From Evansella alkalicola (GTDB lineage Bacteria > Bacillota > Bacilli > Bacillales > Salisediminibacteriaceae), in assembly GCF_019042735.1 (NCBI RefSeq), contig NZ_JAHQCR010000050.1:62001-126000 (forward strand): 64,000 nt of DNA, written 5' to 3'. Position 1 is the first letter of the stretch. Each line of letters starts with the position of its first letter. The notes below the pieces were generated by a model that was not told where the DNA came from, made no database searches, and saw only the letters and a program-made list of their open reading frames with translations. Below, in pieces: positions 18,682-27,957 of the stretch. The position numbers were made by a program, and so were the translations under genes.

Positions 18682-19020
18682 ATGAATCAACAACAATCAT
18701 CAAAAATCAAAAATCCAAAGACACAGGTACCTGAAACACCACAAATGAATGACCGTGATTATATCAATGATATACTAACGACGGAAAAATATATGACCAG
18801 CTCTTATTCTACAGCTTTAAATGAAGCAAGTCATGAAGCATTATATTCAGATGTTGAACAAATATTCAATGAAACTCAGCGTTGTCAGCGCGAGCTATTT
18901 AACCTGATGTTTGAAAAAGGTTGGTACAGCTTTGATGCAGTACAAGAGCAGGAGTTAAGTCAGTCTTTCCAACAGTTTACTGGATACCAGACACAAAACC
19001 CTTATGCACAAAATAATTAA
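18682..19020 (+). CDS. CotF-family spore coat protein 2
   Basis: 112 aa with the same kind of helical domain (MNDRDYINDILTTEKYMTSS, then EIFNETQRCQRELFNLMFEKGWY), typical of CotF-like coat proteins. Less Gln-rich than its neighbour and with a GWYSFDA motif common in this family. GGAAGGAGG precedes the start, 20 nt after the first coat gene, and a strong terminator follows. Confidence 0.82.
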   Translation: MNQQQSSKIKNPKTQVPETPQMNDRDYINDILTTEKYMTSSYSTALNEASHEALYSDVEQIFNETQRCQRELFNLMFEKGWYSFDAVQEQELSQSFQQFTGYQTQNPYAQNN

Positions 19021-19030
19021 TATGTAAGAA

Positions 19031-19056
19031 AAACCGGGCGATTTGCCCGGTTTTTT
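19031..19056 (+). terminator. Terminator of the coat operon
   Basis: CCGGGC / GCCCGG stem, 5-nt loop, six Ts; 10 nt after the stop codon. Confidence 0.93.
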
Positions 19057-19123
19057 ATATTGAATGATACTTTAAAGATAGAAATAGAAATGAAGGATGT
19101 TTATTTTGCGCCGAATAAATTGG

Positions 19124-19560
19124 GATTCTGTCTTCAGTACCCCCTCTTATTGACAGATTTTCTTGTTAAAATTTGAAATCTGTCGATATCACCTCGCTTT
19201 ATCGACAGTTTTGCTTTCCAAAACTTCAAATCTGTCGGTATCACCCACTCTTATCGACAGTTTTACTTACCATAACTTCAAATCTGTCGGTATCAACCAC
19301 TCTTATCGACAGTTTTACATACCATAATTTCAAATCTGTCGGTATCAACCACTCTTATCGACAGATTTCCTTCCCAAAAATTCAAATCTGTCGGTATCAA
19401 CCCCTCTTATCGACAGATTCCCTTCTCAAAACTTCAAATCTGTCGGTATCACCCCCTCTTATCGACAGATTTTCTTCACAAAACTTCAAATCTGTCGGTA
19501 TCAACCCCTCTTATCGACAGATTTACTTCCCAAAACTTCAAATCTGTCGGTATCAACTCC
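19124..19560. repeat. 52-bp tandem array of alternating inverted arms (array 1)
   Basis: Forward arms AAATCTGTCG start at 19176, 19228, 19280, 19332, 19384, 19436, 19488 and 19540, exactly 52 bp apart. A degenerate unit precedes at 19124 and the last unit is partial. Within each unit the reverse arm CGACAG(A/T)TTT starts 27 bp after the forward arm, and the next forward arm 25 bp later. The loops (about 17 and 15 nt) are also well conserved. The interval has no convincing gene: 52 is not a multiple of three and no ribosome binding site is found. It lies between the coat terminator and the methyltransferase gene. Confidence 0.95.
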
Positions 19561-19650
19561 AACAAAACCGCATGACGTTGTACAGCAAAAGAAATCAGAC
19601 TTACCCAACAATTTCAAACTACCTTATTCCAAGAACATAACAGACAGAAA

Positions 19651-19686
19651 GCCTCAACGGGTAGAAAATTCCCACTGAGGCCTTTT
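19651..19686 (+). terminator. Terminator-like hairpin
   Basis: GCCTCA / TGAGGC with inner CGGG / CCC pairing and a CTTTT tail on the plus strand. It could end transcripts that cross the repeat array. It sits immediately before the next gene. Confidence 0.55.
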
Positions 19687-19694
19687 ATGATTAA

Positions 19695-20294
19695 ATGATT
19701 ATTTTTCCGTATTTCGCACAACCTAGAAATATGAATGCAGGCATATTTATATTCACAATATTATTAACAGGTTGGCTTTTAGAATGGATTGTTTACCAAG
19801 ACACAGGCAAAAAAACTAGAAAGGAGGTTAATAAAAAAGCCTTATTGTATAAGTTATCGCTTGCTGGAATGTTTCTATTAGCAGTTTGCGCTAGCTACTC
19901 TTTAAGCTTGCTAACAGAAAGCAGCATGGCTTATACAAAAACGTTTGGACTACTATTTTTTTCTCAAGGATTGTTTCTCAGATATTGGACGTACTATTTG
20001 ATAAAACCTCATTTTACACGTACTATCGTCCCTTTAGAAAATCGACCATTATACAGTCAAGGTCCATTTCGATTTACAAGACACCCATTCCATACAGGTT
20101 TCTTTTTTATCTCCTTAGGTATTAGTTTATATATCAGTGGAAACTGGCTATCAATATTGACTACATTTTTGTTTGTTGGTAGTGCATTGCACTATCGAAT
20201 GGCTTACGAAGAGAACTATTACCAGAAAAAATATGGAGACATTTACATTTACTGGTGTAAACACCGTTTCCGACTATTGCCTTTTTTATATTAG
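19695..20294 (+). CDS. ICMT/PEMT-like membrane methyltransferase
   Basis: 199 aa integral membrane protein with four to five hydrophobic segments. The C-terminal GPFRFTRHPFHTGFFF, followed by EENYYQKKYGDIYIYW, matches the isoprenylcysteine carboxyl methyltransferase / phospholipid methyltransferase superfamily, where the RHP and late Glu bind SAM. Substrate unknown in bacteria. The start is uncertain: no ribosome binding site is evident, and an ATG 12 codons later (19731) is possible. The hairpin ending at 19686 leaves little space for a promoter ahead of the first ATG, favouring the later start. Confidence 0.75.
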   Translation: MIIFPYFAQPRNMNAGIFIFTILLTGWLLEWIVYQDTGKKTRKEVNKKALLYKLSLAGMFLLAVCASYSLSLLTESSMAYTKTFGLLFFSQGLFLRYWTYYLIKPHFTRTIVPLENRPLYSQGPFRFTRHPFHTGFFFISLGISLYISGNWLSILTTFLFVGSALHYRMAYEENYYQKKYGDIYIYWCKHRFRLLPFLY

Positions 20295-20360
20295 GGATCC
20301 CTGAAAAAACAACAAGTCATTGGTCTAGCTACAGTCATTTCCCTTTCCACGAACGACAAC

Positions 20361-20401
20361 AAAGCCTCCTCAATGCATTTCTGTGCATCTGAGGAGGCTT
20401 T
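20361..20401. terminator. Bidirectional terminator
   Basis: AAAGCCTCCTCA / TGAGGAGGCTTT with inner ATGCA / TGCAT. It separates the convergent methyltransferase and sigma-partner genes and has A/T flanks on both sides. Confidence 0.88.
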
Positions 20402-20416
20402 CCACTACTTTATCAT

Positions 20417-21763
20417 TTATGAACTTTCTAAAATACTATCTAATAACCCTTCCATGATAATGCCGACTAAGTACCAGGTTCCCTCTTGGTCTTCAAAAAT
20501 GAGTTGGAATGCATTACCTTCGTTATGATCATTCTGCATATCTTTAGGCTGAAATTCTGCATAAAGTCCCGCTGGGTATTCCTGGTGAATTGTACTGAGC
20601 TCGTCAGGGTGATTAGGGATATCCTGATAATACTTCAAGGAAACTACGTCAAGTAAGTGTTGGCTAGTTTCATCAGCTAATTCATTAGATGTTAAATTTT
20701 CCTCATCTTTTTTCATATCTAATTGCTTTCCTAATGGCGAAACAATTGATACCTCTTCCATAGAGTTAATCTCAGCTCTTGAAAAAAGCAAGCCACTCTT
20801 TTTATCTGGATTATTTAAGATCTGAATGCCTTGCTCTTGGTGTATAAATGATGCCAGTCCAGAAAAATCGTCCATCAAGAAACTAATGACTTCCTCACTC
20901 TTTTGCAACACTTCCCCTTCAACATCAGTACCTGCATATTTTTCATAACCTAATGCTGCAACTAAATCATTCCATCTACGACGTTCTACATTATTTAGTA
21001 AACTTTTATCACCTATATGATGTTTTATTTTTGAAAGCATATCACTTAACTTATTTTTTTCCTTCCCATATTGGGTAAGTGAAGAAACAATTACCTCCTC
21101 ACTCCCCATATCGATTTCCGTCAATCCATTTAAAAACTCCATAGGGTCTGTTTCAAATAGATTGTATAGTAAGGCTGGATAGTTTTCATAAAAAGCAGGG
21201 TCAAGGTATTGTGCTAAATCGATAATTTCCTCCATATATTTGAGTTTAATTAATTGATCTAGATCTTCGAGAAGATTCAATATAGTATTCTTATATTCAT
21301 CTCCCACATCAGCCACAGTTTCTGTTTGAATAAATTGATAGAAGTTTTCAAAATCACTTTCGGTCTGAACATCATACGCTAAGACGTCCAAATAATCCTT
21401 ATCATCTATCTCCTCTGAACCCTTCATCGATTCAACAGGACTATCATCTTCATCATTAGTTAGAGGTCCTTGATCCATCATAACCATTCCGTCTGACTCT
21501 ATCTCTTGATCAGATGAATGTGGACTTGGAGAATTTTCGTTAAAAAATGAATTTGGGATTATTAATAGAAGTAAAAAGGCTACAGCAGGTCCTATTACGA
21601 TAGGATGTAACAGGCGCCTGCGCATCTTATCCCACCAGTTCATACGGACTGTTTTTCTCTCTATTTTAGACCAAGTCATTTGTTTTGCCTTCGTATCTCT
21701 ACTAACTTTATTTAGTTGTTGTAGCTTCTTTTTCAATTCCAAATCAGCTTTGAACGGATTCAT
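20417..21763 (-). CDS. Membrane-anchored partner of ECF sigma (putative anti-sigma), locus 1
   Basis: About 448 aa. A basic cytoplasmic N-terminus of about 45 residues (KADLELKKKLQQLNKVSRDT), one membrane helix (HPIVIGPAVAFLLLLIIP) and a large acidic extracellular domain. The extracellular part shows no known motif to me. Its start overlaps the sigma gene by 20 nt with GGAGGGG upstream, so the two are coupled, the usual layout of a sigma/anti-sigma pair. Its outer domain is unlike those of loci 2 and 3. Anti-sigma function is inferred from context. Confidence 0.65.
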   Translation of the reverse strand: MNPFKADLELKKKLQQLNKVSRDTKAKQMTWSKIERKTVRMNWWDKMRRRLLHPIVIGPAVAFLLLLIIPNSFFNENSPSPHSSDQEIESDGMVMMDQGPLTNDEDDSPVESMKGSEEIDDKDYLDVLAYDVQTESDFENFYQFIQTETVADVGDEYKNTILNLLEDLDQLIKLKYMEEIIDLAQYLDPAFYENYPALLYNLFETDPMEFLNGLTEIDMGSEEVIVSSLTQYGKEKNKLSDMLSKIKHHIGDKSLLNNVERRRWNDLVAALGYEKYAGTDVEGEVLQKSEEVISFLMDDFSGLASFIHQEQGIQILNNPDKKSGLLFSRAEINSMEEVSIVSPLGKQLDMKKDEENLTSNELADETSQHLLDVVSLKYYQDIPNHPDELSTIHQEYPAGLYAEFQPKDMQNDHNEGNAFQLIFEDQEGTWYLVGIIMEGLLDSILESS

Positions 21764-22280
21764 GCTGAAACCCCTCCACATTTAATTCTTTTTTGAGTGC
21801 AGCCATTGCTCTGTGAGTTGTAGACTTAACCTTCGCTTCACTACACCCTAAAACTTCAGCAGTTTCCTTGATAGAAAACTCCTTAATTTGGCGTAGGACT
21901 ATAATCTCCCGATAATGAGGCTTTAATTTGCTCAAAGCTTCATACAGCAAAGCCACCCCTTCTCCTAATTCAGCAATTTCTGATGGGGTCATCTCAGTCA
22001 CTTCTGGCTGATTTTGAAAGAACGAGGGCAAAAATGCTATAGGCCTTTTCTTACGATAAAAATCGTGAGTAGTATTTCGTGCAATCGTATATAGCCAAGT
22101 TTTATAGCTGGATCTCCCCTCAAACTGCCCCAGTCCCTTATATGCTCTAATAAAAACCTCTTGGGTAATATCTTCTGCATGTTGAGAATCTCCAGTATGT
22201 AAAAGTACAAATCGAAAAATAGCATCACTGTATTGTTCGTATAAGTCCTCGAGTTGGACATTTCCCCACTCTTCTCCCAC
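21744..22280 (-). CDS. ECF-type RNA polymerase sigma factor, locus 1
   Basis: About 178 aa with sigma region 2 (LYEQYSDAIFRFVL...HAEDITQEVFIRAYKGL, WLYTIARN) and region 4 (LKPHYREIIVLRQIKEFSIKETAEVLG). The linker carries DFYRKKRPI, a motif shared with the sigma factors at 36164 and 46477, so the three are paralogs. I start it at the GTG (22280) that has GGAGGG 6 nt upstream; another GTG five codons earlier overlaps that site. A weak AACCTT...CGTC ECF-like promoter lies about 30-50 nt upstream. Confidence 0.9.
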   Translation of the reverse strand: MGEEWGNVQLEDLYEQYSDAIFRFVLLHTGDSQHAEDITQEVFIRAYKGLGQFEGRSSYKTWLYTIARNTTHDFYRKKRPIAFLPSFFQNQPEVTEMTPSEIAELGEGVALLYEALSKLKPHYREIIVLRQIKEFSIKETAEVLGCSEAKVKSTTHRAMAALKKELNVEGFQHESVQS

Positions 22281-22472
22281 AATGTTTCCCTCCACTACCC
22301 TTCAAAAAAGTAGACGCAACTACAATGAAGGTTGATCCGCTTGTAATACAAATGTAATGAAACCCTGAGTCATTGATCTATAATTTAAAGTTCCTATTAG
22401 ACTAGTAAATTAAATATAGAATTAATTATACATCAATTCATAGAGTTAGGTTTTGAATAAAAGAATAAAAAA

Positions 22473-22505
22473 AGTCCCAGTAAGGATTCAATCCTCACTG
22501 AGACT
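22473..22505 (-). terminator. Terminator of secY
   Basis: Stem AGTCTCAGTGAGGAT / ATCCTTACTGGGACT on the minus strand followed by a T run; 17 nt after secY. Confidence 0.85.
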
Positions 22506-22521
22506 CTTCTACACATCATTT

Positions 22522-23823
22522 TTAGCTAGAACGCTTCAAGAAGCCTTTGTAGCTTCTGTCGATTAATTGACTTTCGATCTGCTTCATTGTATCAAGGGCA
22601 ACCCCTACAACAATTAATAAGCCTGTCCCACCAATTTGAACTGCTGGCGGAAGACCCATTGCAGATGTAAAGATAATCGGAATAATTGATACAGTTGCCA
22701 AGAATATGGAACCGACGAATACAAGTCTGTACAATGTACGAACAATAAATTTCTCCGTCGTTTTACCTGGACGGATACCAGGAATGAATCCATTTTGCTT
22801 TTTAAGATTATTCGCCATCTGTTCAGGATTAATCTGTACAAATGTATAGAAGTAACTAAACCCTATAATTAGTGCAGCGTATAGAATCATCCCTACTGGG
22901 TTCGTGTAGTCGAAGTACTTAATAACCCAGCTTGCTACAGCGTTGTCAGCTCCAACTAAATTTGCAATTGTCCCTGGAAAAATGAATAGTGACATGGCAA
23001 AAATAACTGGAATAACACCTGCAGTATTTACCTTAAGAGGTAAGTGAGACGATTGTCCACCTGTAGGACGACCCCCTGCAGCCATCTTTTTAGCATACTG
23101 AACTGGAATTTTTCTAACAGCTTGTTGTACATAAATAACTCCAACAACAATTGCAAGAATCGCTAGCAGAATGAGTGCAATAACTACGATATTCATAAAT
23201 AGTTGATCACCAGCATCTGCGATGTACATTGCATACAGTTGATTGACACCAGTTGGAATTGCAGATGCAATACCAGCAAAGATCATGATGGAAATACCAT
23301 TCCCTACACCTTTTGCAGTGATTTGCTCACCTAGCCACATAAGGAATGCAGTACCTGCAGTCAATACAGTTGCAATTAGTAAATATGTTCCCACTGTTGG
23401 ATTAGGTACAAGACCTGGCATGATATTATTAAAACCTATAGATAAAGCCAATGCTTGGAAAAATGCAATTCCGATAGTACCATAACGAGTAACTTGTGCC
23501 AGTTTTTTACGTCCTGATTCCCCTTCTTTTGCCCACTCAGCAAATTTAGGAACAACATCCATTCTCAAAAGCTGCACAATAATCGACGCTGTAATGTACG
23601 GCATGATTCCTGTTGCAAAAACTGAGAAGTTCTCCAATGCTCCTCCACCAAATGTGTTTAAGAATCCTAAGGCAGCAAGATCTTGAAAATCAAGAACCTC
23701 AGCATTAACCCCAGGCGCTGGAATATGTGCACCGATACGGAATACAACCAGCATAAGTAATGTGAAAATAATCTTGTTGCGCAGATCTCCTACGCGAAAA
23801 ATATTACGGATTGTAGCAAACAT
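22522..23823 (-). CDS. secY: SecY, preprotein translocase channel (stand-alone copy)
   Basis: About 433 aa with ten membrane helices and intact SecY hallmarks: GIMPYITASIIVQLL, GGTGLLIVVGVALDTM, and the cytosolic loop VQYAKKMAAGGRPTGGQSSHLPLKVN. It is full length and very like housekeeping SecY, not the shorter accessory SecY2 of streptococci. It is monocistronic, with its own terminator and no ribosomal protein genes nearby. The usual Bacillus secY is in the spc ribosomal operon, so this is likely a second copy. Start at the ATG with AGGTAGAGG 8 nt upstream. Confidence 0.95.
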   Translation of the reverse strand: MFATIRNIFRVGDLRNKIIFTLLMLVVFRIGAHIPAPGVNAEVLDFQDLAALGFLNTFGGGALENFSVFATGIMPYITASIIVQLLRMDVVPKFAEWAKEGESGRKKLAQVTRYGTIGIAFFQALALSIGFNNIMPGLVPNPTVGTYLLIATVLTAGTAFLMWLGEQITAKGVGNGISIMIFAGIASAIPTGVNQLYAMYIADAGDQLFMNIVVIALILLAILAIVVGVIYVQQAVRKIPVQYAKKMAAGGRPTGGQSSHLPLKVNTAGVIPVIFAMSLFIFPGTIANLVGADNAVASWVIKYFDYTNPVGMILYAALIIGFSYFYTFVQINPEQMANNLKKQNGFIPGIRPGKTTEKFIVRTLYRLVFVGSIFLATVSIIPIIFTSAMGLPPAVQIGGTGLLIVVGVALDTMKQIESQLIDRSYKGFLKRSS

Positions 23824-24033
23824 GTGCAGCACCTCTACCTTTTGTCAAATATTCGTCGCCACTTTTCATGGTGATGTTAATAGAATACCACAAAATCTAG
23901 CAAAAATATGAGAAAATTTTAGAATTGAAAAAATTCTATCATACTTTCACATGAAAAATAAAGCGTTTTCAATAGTTTCGTATGTTTGGAGACACAAAAA
24001 TGTCAAAAATTACATCACTTCTTACCATATAAT

Positions 24034-24073
24034 GAAACGTTCTATGCAAGCCTCCAGGCAGCAAGAACGTTTC
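24034..24073 (-). terminator. Weak terminator after hom
   Basis: Long stem AAACGTTC...TGCCT / AGGC...GAACGTTT on the minus strand, followed by CATTAT only. It follows hom by 20 nt. Confidence 0.5.
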
Positions 24074-24093
24074 AGAATACTGTTAAATATTAA

Positions 24094-25392
24094 TTAGATT
24101 ACCTTTATGCTTTTTCCATGTTTTTCTTGTAATGAGGAACTGTTTTCTAATAGTTTCTTTGACAATACAGGATAGATGTTAGCACCCTCATATTGCTTTT
24201 CTAAATCGGTTAAAGGAATACTAGAAAATACAATAGCACCGTAAGTTTTGTCCTCAACTGACGTATCTTCAAGAACGGTTACACCATCACCATTTTTCAC
24301 CTCTACATTAGGTGAAACAATAAAATAGTACCATTGGATGTTGGTCTCCTCAGCCGATTTATTATTGCGCACCTCTTGTTCTACTTCTACTAAATCAGTT
24401 ACTTTTCTTTGTTCATGACAGTTAGTTAATAGATTGATTACGTCTTCAATAACAGCACTTGCTGTAGGAAATTTCCCTGCACCAGGTCCTTGCAGCATAA
24501 TCGATCCTACGATACTTCCTTGAATTTGAATGCCATTATTCACACCATCTACGCCGTACAATAGATGATCTTCACAAACAAGGTAAGGCTGAACAGAAGC
24601 CTCTATCCCCTTCCCTGTGTCAGATAAACTTGCTATATGCCTCATTCTCCCCTTAAGAGCTGAAGCTAATTTGATTGTTTCCCTAGTAATTGAGCCAATA
24701 CCTATTGGTTTCGATGTTGTCCAAATAGGCGACTTCCCATAAACCCATTGACTAAGTATTTCAGTTTTATAGAGAGCGTCCCAACCATTAATATCTTTAT
24801 CTGGGACTACCTCAGCATAGCCTTTTTCCTGCGCTTCATAAAGAGCTTCTGTAAATGAAGTACCCCCTTCACGCATTTTCGTTAATATAAAGTTGGACGT
24901 GCCATTAAGTATTCCTTCAATTCGTTCAATGTTATTCGTCTTTAGTGTATGTCTAATTGTATTTAATAGAGGAATTCCACCTGCAACGGCCGCTTCAAAT
25001 AAAAGATGACAATGATTCCTTTCTGCCACTTGGTGAAGCTCTGGACCATGTTTTGCAATAAGCTCCTTATTTGCTGTTACAATGGACGTTCCTTTTTCTA
25101 GAAGCCTCTTAACATAGTCATAAGCTGTTTGAGCATCTGGAGTTGCCTCTATGACGACATCAAGGTGCTTTTCTTCTATTAAATCATTAAAATCTGTGGT
25201 TACCTTCACATCAGGTCCAATCTCTCTATTCTTTTCTTGGTTTACCACGATCATTGTTACTGCAATGGGTCTACCTAACAATCCTTTGATTTTATCCCCT
25301 TGATCAGAGATTGTTCTATACACACCTTCTCCTACAGTACCGAATCCGATTATTGCTATTCTAAAAGGCTTTTGTTGATACTCACTTAGCAT
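24094..25392 (-). CDS. hom: Homoserine dehydrogenase
   Basis: 432 aa. NAD(P)-binding GFGTVG near residues 17-22, catalytic region AAVAGGIPLLN...IEGILNGTSNFILTKM and GYAEVVPDKDINGWDA, and a C-terminal ACT-like regulatory domain (about 350-430). Reduces aspartate semialdehyde to homoserine, feeding MetX next door as well as threonine. In B. subtilis hom lies with thrC and thrB; here it is linked to metX-metY, suggesting a copy devoted to methionine. AAGGAGGGG precedes the ATG. A terminator stands between metY and hom. Confidence 0.94.
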   Translation of the reverse strand: MLSEYQQKPFRIAIIGFGTVGEGVYRTISDQGDKIKGLLGRPIAVTMIVVNQEKNREIGPDVKVTTDFNDLIEEKHLDVVIEATPDAQTAYDYVKRLLEKGTSIVTANKELIAKHGPELHQVAERNHCHLLFEAAVAGGIPLLNTIRHTLKTNNIERIEGILNGTSNFILTKMREGGTSFTEALYEAQEKGYAEVVPDKDINGWDALYKTEILSQWVYGKSPIWTTSKPIGIGSITRETIKLASALKGRMRHIASLSDTGKGIEASVQPYLVCEDHLLYGVDGVNNGIQIQGSIVGSIMLQGPGAGKFPTASAVIEDVINLLTNCHEQRKVTDLVEVEQEVRNNKSAEETNIQWYYFIVSPNVEVKNGDGVTVLEDTSVEDKTYGAIVFSSIPLTDLEKQYEGANIYPVLSKKLLENSSSLQEKHGKSIKVI

Positions 25393-25423
25393 CTATCGCC
25401 CCTCCTTTTACATTTAGGGTGCT

Positions 25424-25483
25424 AAAAAAGGGGACAGAGTAGTTTGAGGTGCTTTGGTTTCTCAGCACCAGGCTACTCCATCC
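25424..25483 (-). terminator. Terminator between metY and hom
   Basis: On the minus strand a long stem of GGGA...GAGTAG...GGTGCT with AGCACC...CTACTC...TCCC is followed by CCTTTTTT. It ends 32 nt before hom. No aptamer lies between metY and this hairpin, so it should give constant partial read-through. Confidence 0.7.
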
Positions 25484-25502
25484 CAGTTATTCTTTTTGTC
25501 CC

Positions 25503-26822
25503 TTATACTGTTACTTGATCAACTTTTTCACCAGTTGCTTTAAGGAGTGCGTCATTTAATGATTTCTTTAAATCTTCGACGTTTTCAATTCCGACAGACA
25601 AACGAACTAAATCCTCTGTCACTCCTGTTGCTTTTATTTCTTCTGCAGATAGCTGTTGATGTGTTGTAGTAGCTGGGTGGATAATTAAGCTTTTTGCATC
25701 TCCAACGTTCGCTAAGTGCGACCATAACTCTATTGAATCGATGAGCTTTCTACCAGCCTCACGACCACCTTTAATACCAAAGTTTAATACAGACCCATAT
25801 CCACTATTAAAGACCTTTGTTGCATGTTCGTGTGATGAATGTGATTCTAAACCAGGATAAGATACCCAAGAAACTGCTGGGTGCTCCTCTAAATACTTTG
25901 CAAGTTCTAAAGCATTTTCATTATGTCTTGGAACTCTTAAGTGAAGTGTCTCAAGACCTTGTAGTAATTGGAATGCATTAAACGGGCTTAAGCATGCACC
26001 AAAATCACGTAAAAGCTGTACACGTAGTTTAATTGCAAATGCAGGGGCTCCAACATCTACAAACTTTAAACCATTGTAGCTTCGATCTGGTTCTGTAAAA
26101 CCTGGGAACTTTTCTGAGTCCCAATTAAAATTACCACCATCAACTATAACGCCACCGATCGACGTTCCATGCCCACCAATCCATTTCGTAGCTGAATGAA
26201 CAACAATGTCAGCCCCAAGCGTAATTGGCTTACAAGATACAGGTGTTGCAAACGTATTATCGATGATTAAAGGAACACCTGCTTCATGAGCTACATTAGC
26301 AACGCCTTCTATATCAAGCACATGCAAGCTTGGATTCCCAACCGTTTCAGCAAATACAGCTTTCGTTTTATCCGTAATCGCTTCACGGAAGTTTTCTGGA
26401 TCAGTTGGGTCTACAAACTTAACATTAATTCCGTATTTAGGAAGTGTAATAGAAAACAAATTATACGTTCCACCATAAAGGTTCGTTGCAGCGACAATTT
26501 CGTCACCAGCACCTGCAATATTCAGTATTGAAAAGGAAATTGCCGCCATACCCGAGGATACCCCCACAGCCGCTACTCCTTCTTCTAACAGTGCTAAACG
26601 CTTTTCAAAGACATCTACTGTCGGATTCATGATTCGGCTATAAATGTTACCTTCCTCACTTAATGAGAACAAACCCTCAGCATGACTTGTGTCATCAAAA
26701 ACATAAGACGTCGTTTGATAAATTGGAACCGCACGTGAACCTGTAGTTGGGTCGGGTGTTTGCCCCCCGTGTAATAATAAAGTCTCCAAGTTTTTAGTTT
26801 CAAAGTTATTTAGATTGCTCAT
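25503..26822 (-). CDS. metY: O-acetylhomoserine sulfhydrylase
   Basis: 439 aa PLP enzyme of the Cys/Met metabolism family; length and the LLHGGQTPDPTTGSRAVPIYQTTSY opening are typical of MetY. The PLP lysine is in VVHSATKWIGGHGT. Makes homocysteine directly from O-acetylhomoserine and sulfide, acting after MetX. Lies 39 nt after metX on the riboswitch-controlled transcript. Confidence 0.94.
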   Translation of the reverse strand: MSNLNNFETKNLETLLLHGGQTPDPTTGSRAVPIYQTTSYVFDDTSHAEGLFSLSEEGNIYSRIMNPTVDVFEKRLALLEEGVAAVGVSSGMAAISFSILNIAGAGDEIVAATNLYGGTYNLFSITLPKYGINVKFVDPTDPENFREAITDKTKAVFAETVGNPSLHVLDIEGVANVAHEAGVPLIIDNTFATPVSCKPITLGADIVVHSATKWIGGHGTSIGGVIVDGGNFNWDSEKFPGFTEPDRSYNGLKFVDVGAPAFAIKLRVQLLRDFGACLSPFNAFQLLQGLETLHLRVPRHNENALELAKYLEEHPAVSWVSYPGLESHSSHEHATKVFNSGYGSVLNFGIKGGREAGRKLIDSIELWSHLANVGDAKSLIIHPATTTHQQLSAEEIKATGVTEDLVRLSVGIENVEDLKKSLNDALLKATGEKVDQVTV

Positions 26823-26860
26823 TTTTCATTCCTCCATTTTTTTTATTTATATTTCTTTCA

Positions 26861-27934
26861 TTATTCAATAGCTTCAGATACTAGTTTTCCCCACTTGTCA
26901 TACTCTGTTAAAAACCCATCATGACCATAAACGGTTTCCACTTTATGAAAACTAACGTCTGTCCCAACATTCGCCCACGCTTTGCTTAATCGTTCCATTT
27001 CCTCAGGTGGATACAGGAGATCACCTTGAAATCCAATAAGCTGTACTGTCTTGTTAAATCTCGATAGAACTGACGGGAGTGGTCCACGGGAGGCTTCAAG
27101 GTCATGATGATCCATGGCCTTCAGCAAATATAAATAACTGTTAGGGTCAAAACGTTTCGTGAATTTTTCACCTTGGTACAATAAGTATGATTCAACTTGG
27201 TAGGCAACTTCTTTATGATCATTTCCCCAAGAATCTTTCTCCCCTCTGTGGAACCTTTGATTGAATAAAGTGTCTGATCGATAGGTTAGTAGACCAATCA
27301 TTCTAGCTAACGAGAGTCCTTGGGAGGGAAAGTGGTCTTTTGTATAATGACCATCATTCCAATTAGGATCTTCAATGATGGCTTTCCTTGCAATCGCATT
27401 ATAGGCAACTCCGTAATCACTAAGATGGTCAGTTGCTGCTAAAACAATGAGATTATCCACCAATTCTGGATACATAACTGCCCACTCAAGTGCCTGCATG
27501 CCACCAAGTGATCCTCCTATCACGGCTGTCAAATGAGAAATACCCATAACAGCTAAAGCTTCTCGTTGTGCCCTTACCATATCTCGAACAGTAATAAATG
27601 GAAATTCAGAACCATACAAAGCCTGGTTTTTTATTGAAGTAGGACCTGTCGAACCATTACAACCACCTAGAACATTGAAGGTAATCACATCTTGCTTATC
27701 TAGGTCAATATAGCCTTTATAATCGATTAGCCCTCGCCACCAGCCTGGTTCTTCTTCCGTACCTACAGTATTTTGATTCCCAGTCAATGCATGGCAGACT
27801 AAGATTGGATCACTTCGACCTTTACCAGCCCGTTCATATGCCATTTCTACATTCGTCAGTTCCTCACCTGAATCTAGTTTTAAATATGGAAGTGTAATCG
27901 TTCCTGTAGATCTTTTTATTTTGTGCGTAATCAT
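26861..27934 (-). CDS. metX: Homoserine O-acetyltransferase (MetX type)
   Basis: About 357 aa alpha/beta hydrolase-fold acyltransferase. Nucleophile Ser142 in VIGGSLGGMQALEW, oxyanion/CoA region NVLGGCNGSTGP, and C-terminal catalytic His in VYGHDGFLTEYD. Activates homoserine with acetyl-CoA (succinyl use in some relatives cannot be excluded). I start at MITHKIKR, with AAAGGTGG upstream; the in-frame upstream codons run into the riboswitch terminator. First gene of metX-metY-hom. Confidence 0.93.
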   Translation of the reverse strand: MITHKIKRSTGTITLPYLKLDSGEELTNVEMAYERAGKGRSDPILVCHALTGNQNTVGTEEEPGWWRGLIDYKGYIDLDKQDVITFNVLGGCNGSTGPTSIKNQALYGSEFPFITVRDMVRAQREALAVMGISHLTAVIGGSLGGMQALEWAVMYPELVDNLIVLAATDHLSDYGVAYNAIARKAIIEDPNWNDGHYTKDHFPSQGLSLARMIGLLTYRSDTLFNQRFHRGEKDSWGNDHKEVAYQVESYLLYQGEKFTKRFDPNSYLYLLKAMDHHDLEASRGPLPSVLSRFNKTVQLIGFQGDLLYPPEEMERLSKAWANVGTDVSFHKVETVYGHDGFLTEYDKWGKLVSEAIE

Positions 27935-27957
27935 GCTCACACCACCTTTTAAAACAT

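Noticed and set aside
19173..19640. 155-codon plus-strand frame with a repeating peptide across array 1
   Set aside because: The 52-bp unit is not a multiple of three, so the frame cycles through all three phases of the repeat. It has no ribosome binding site, and the conserved property is inverted-repeat pairing, not codon pattern.
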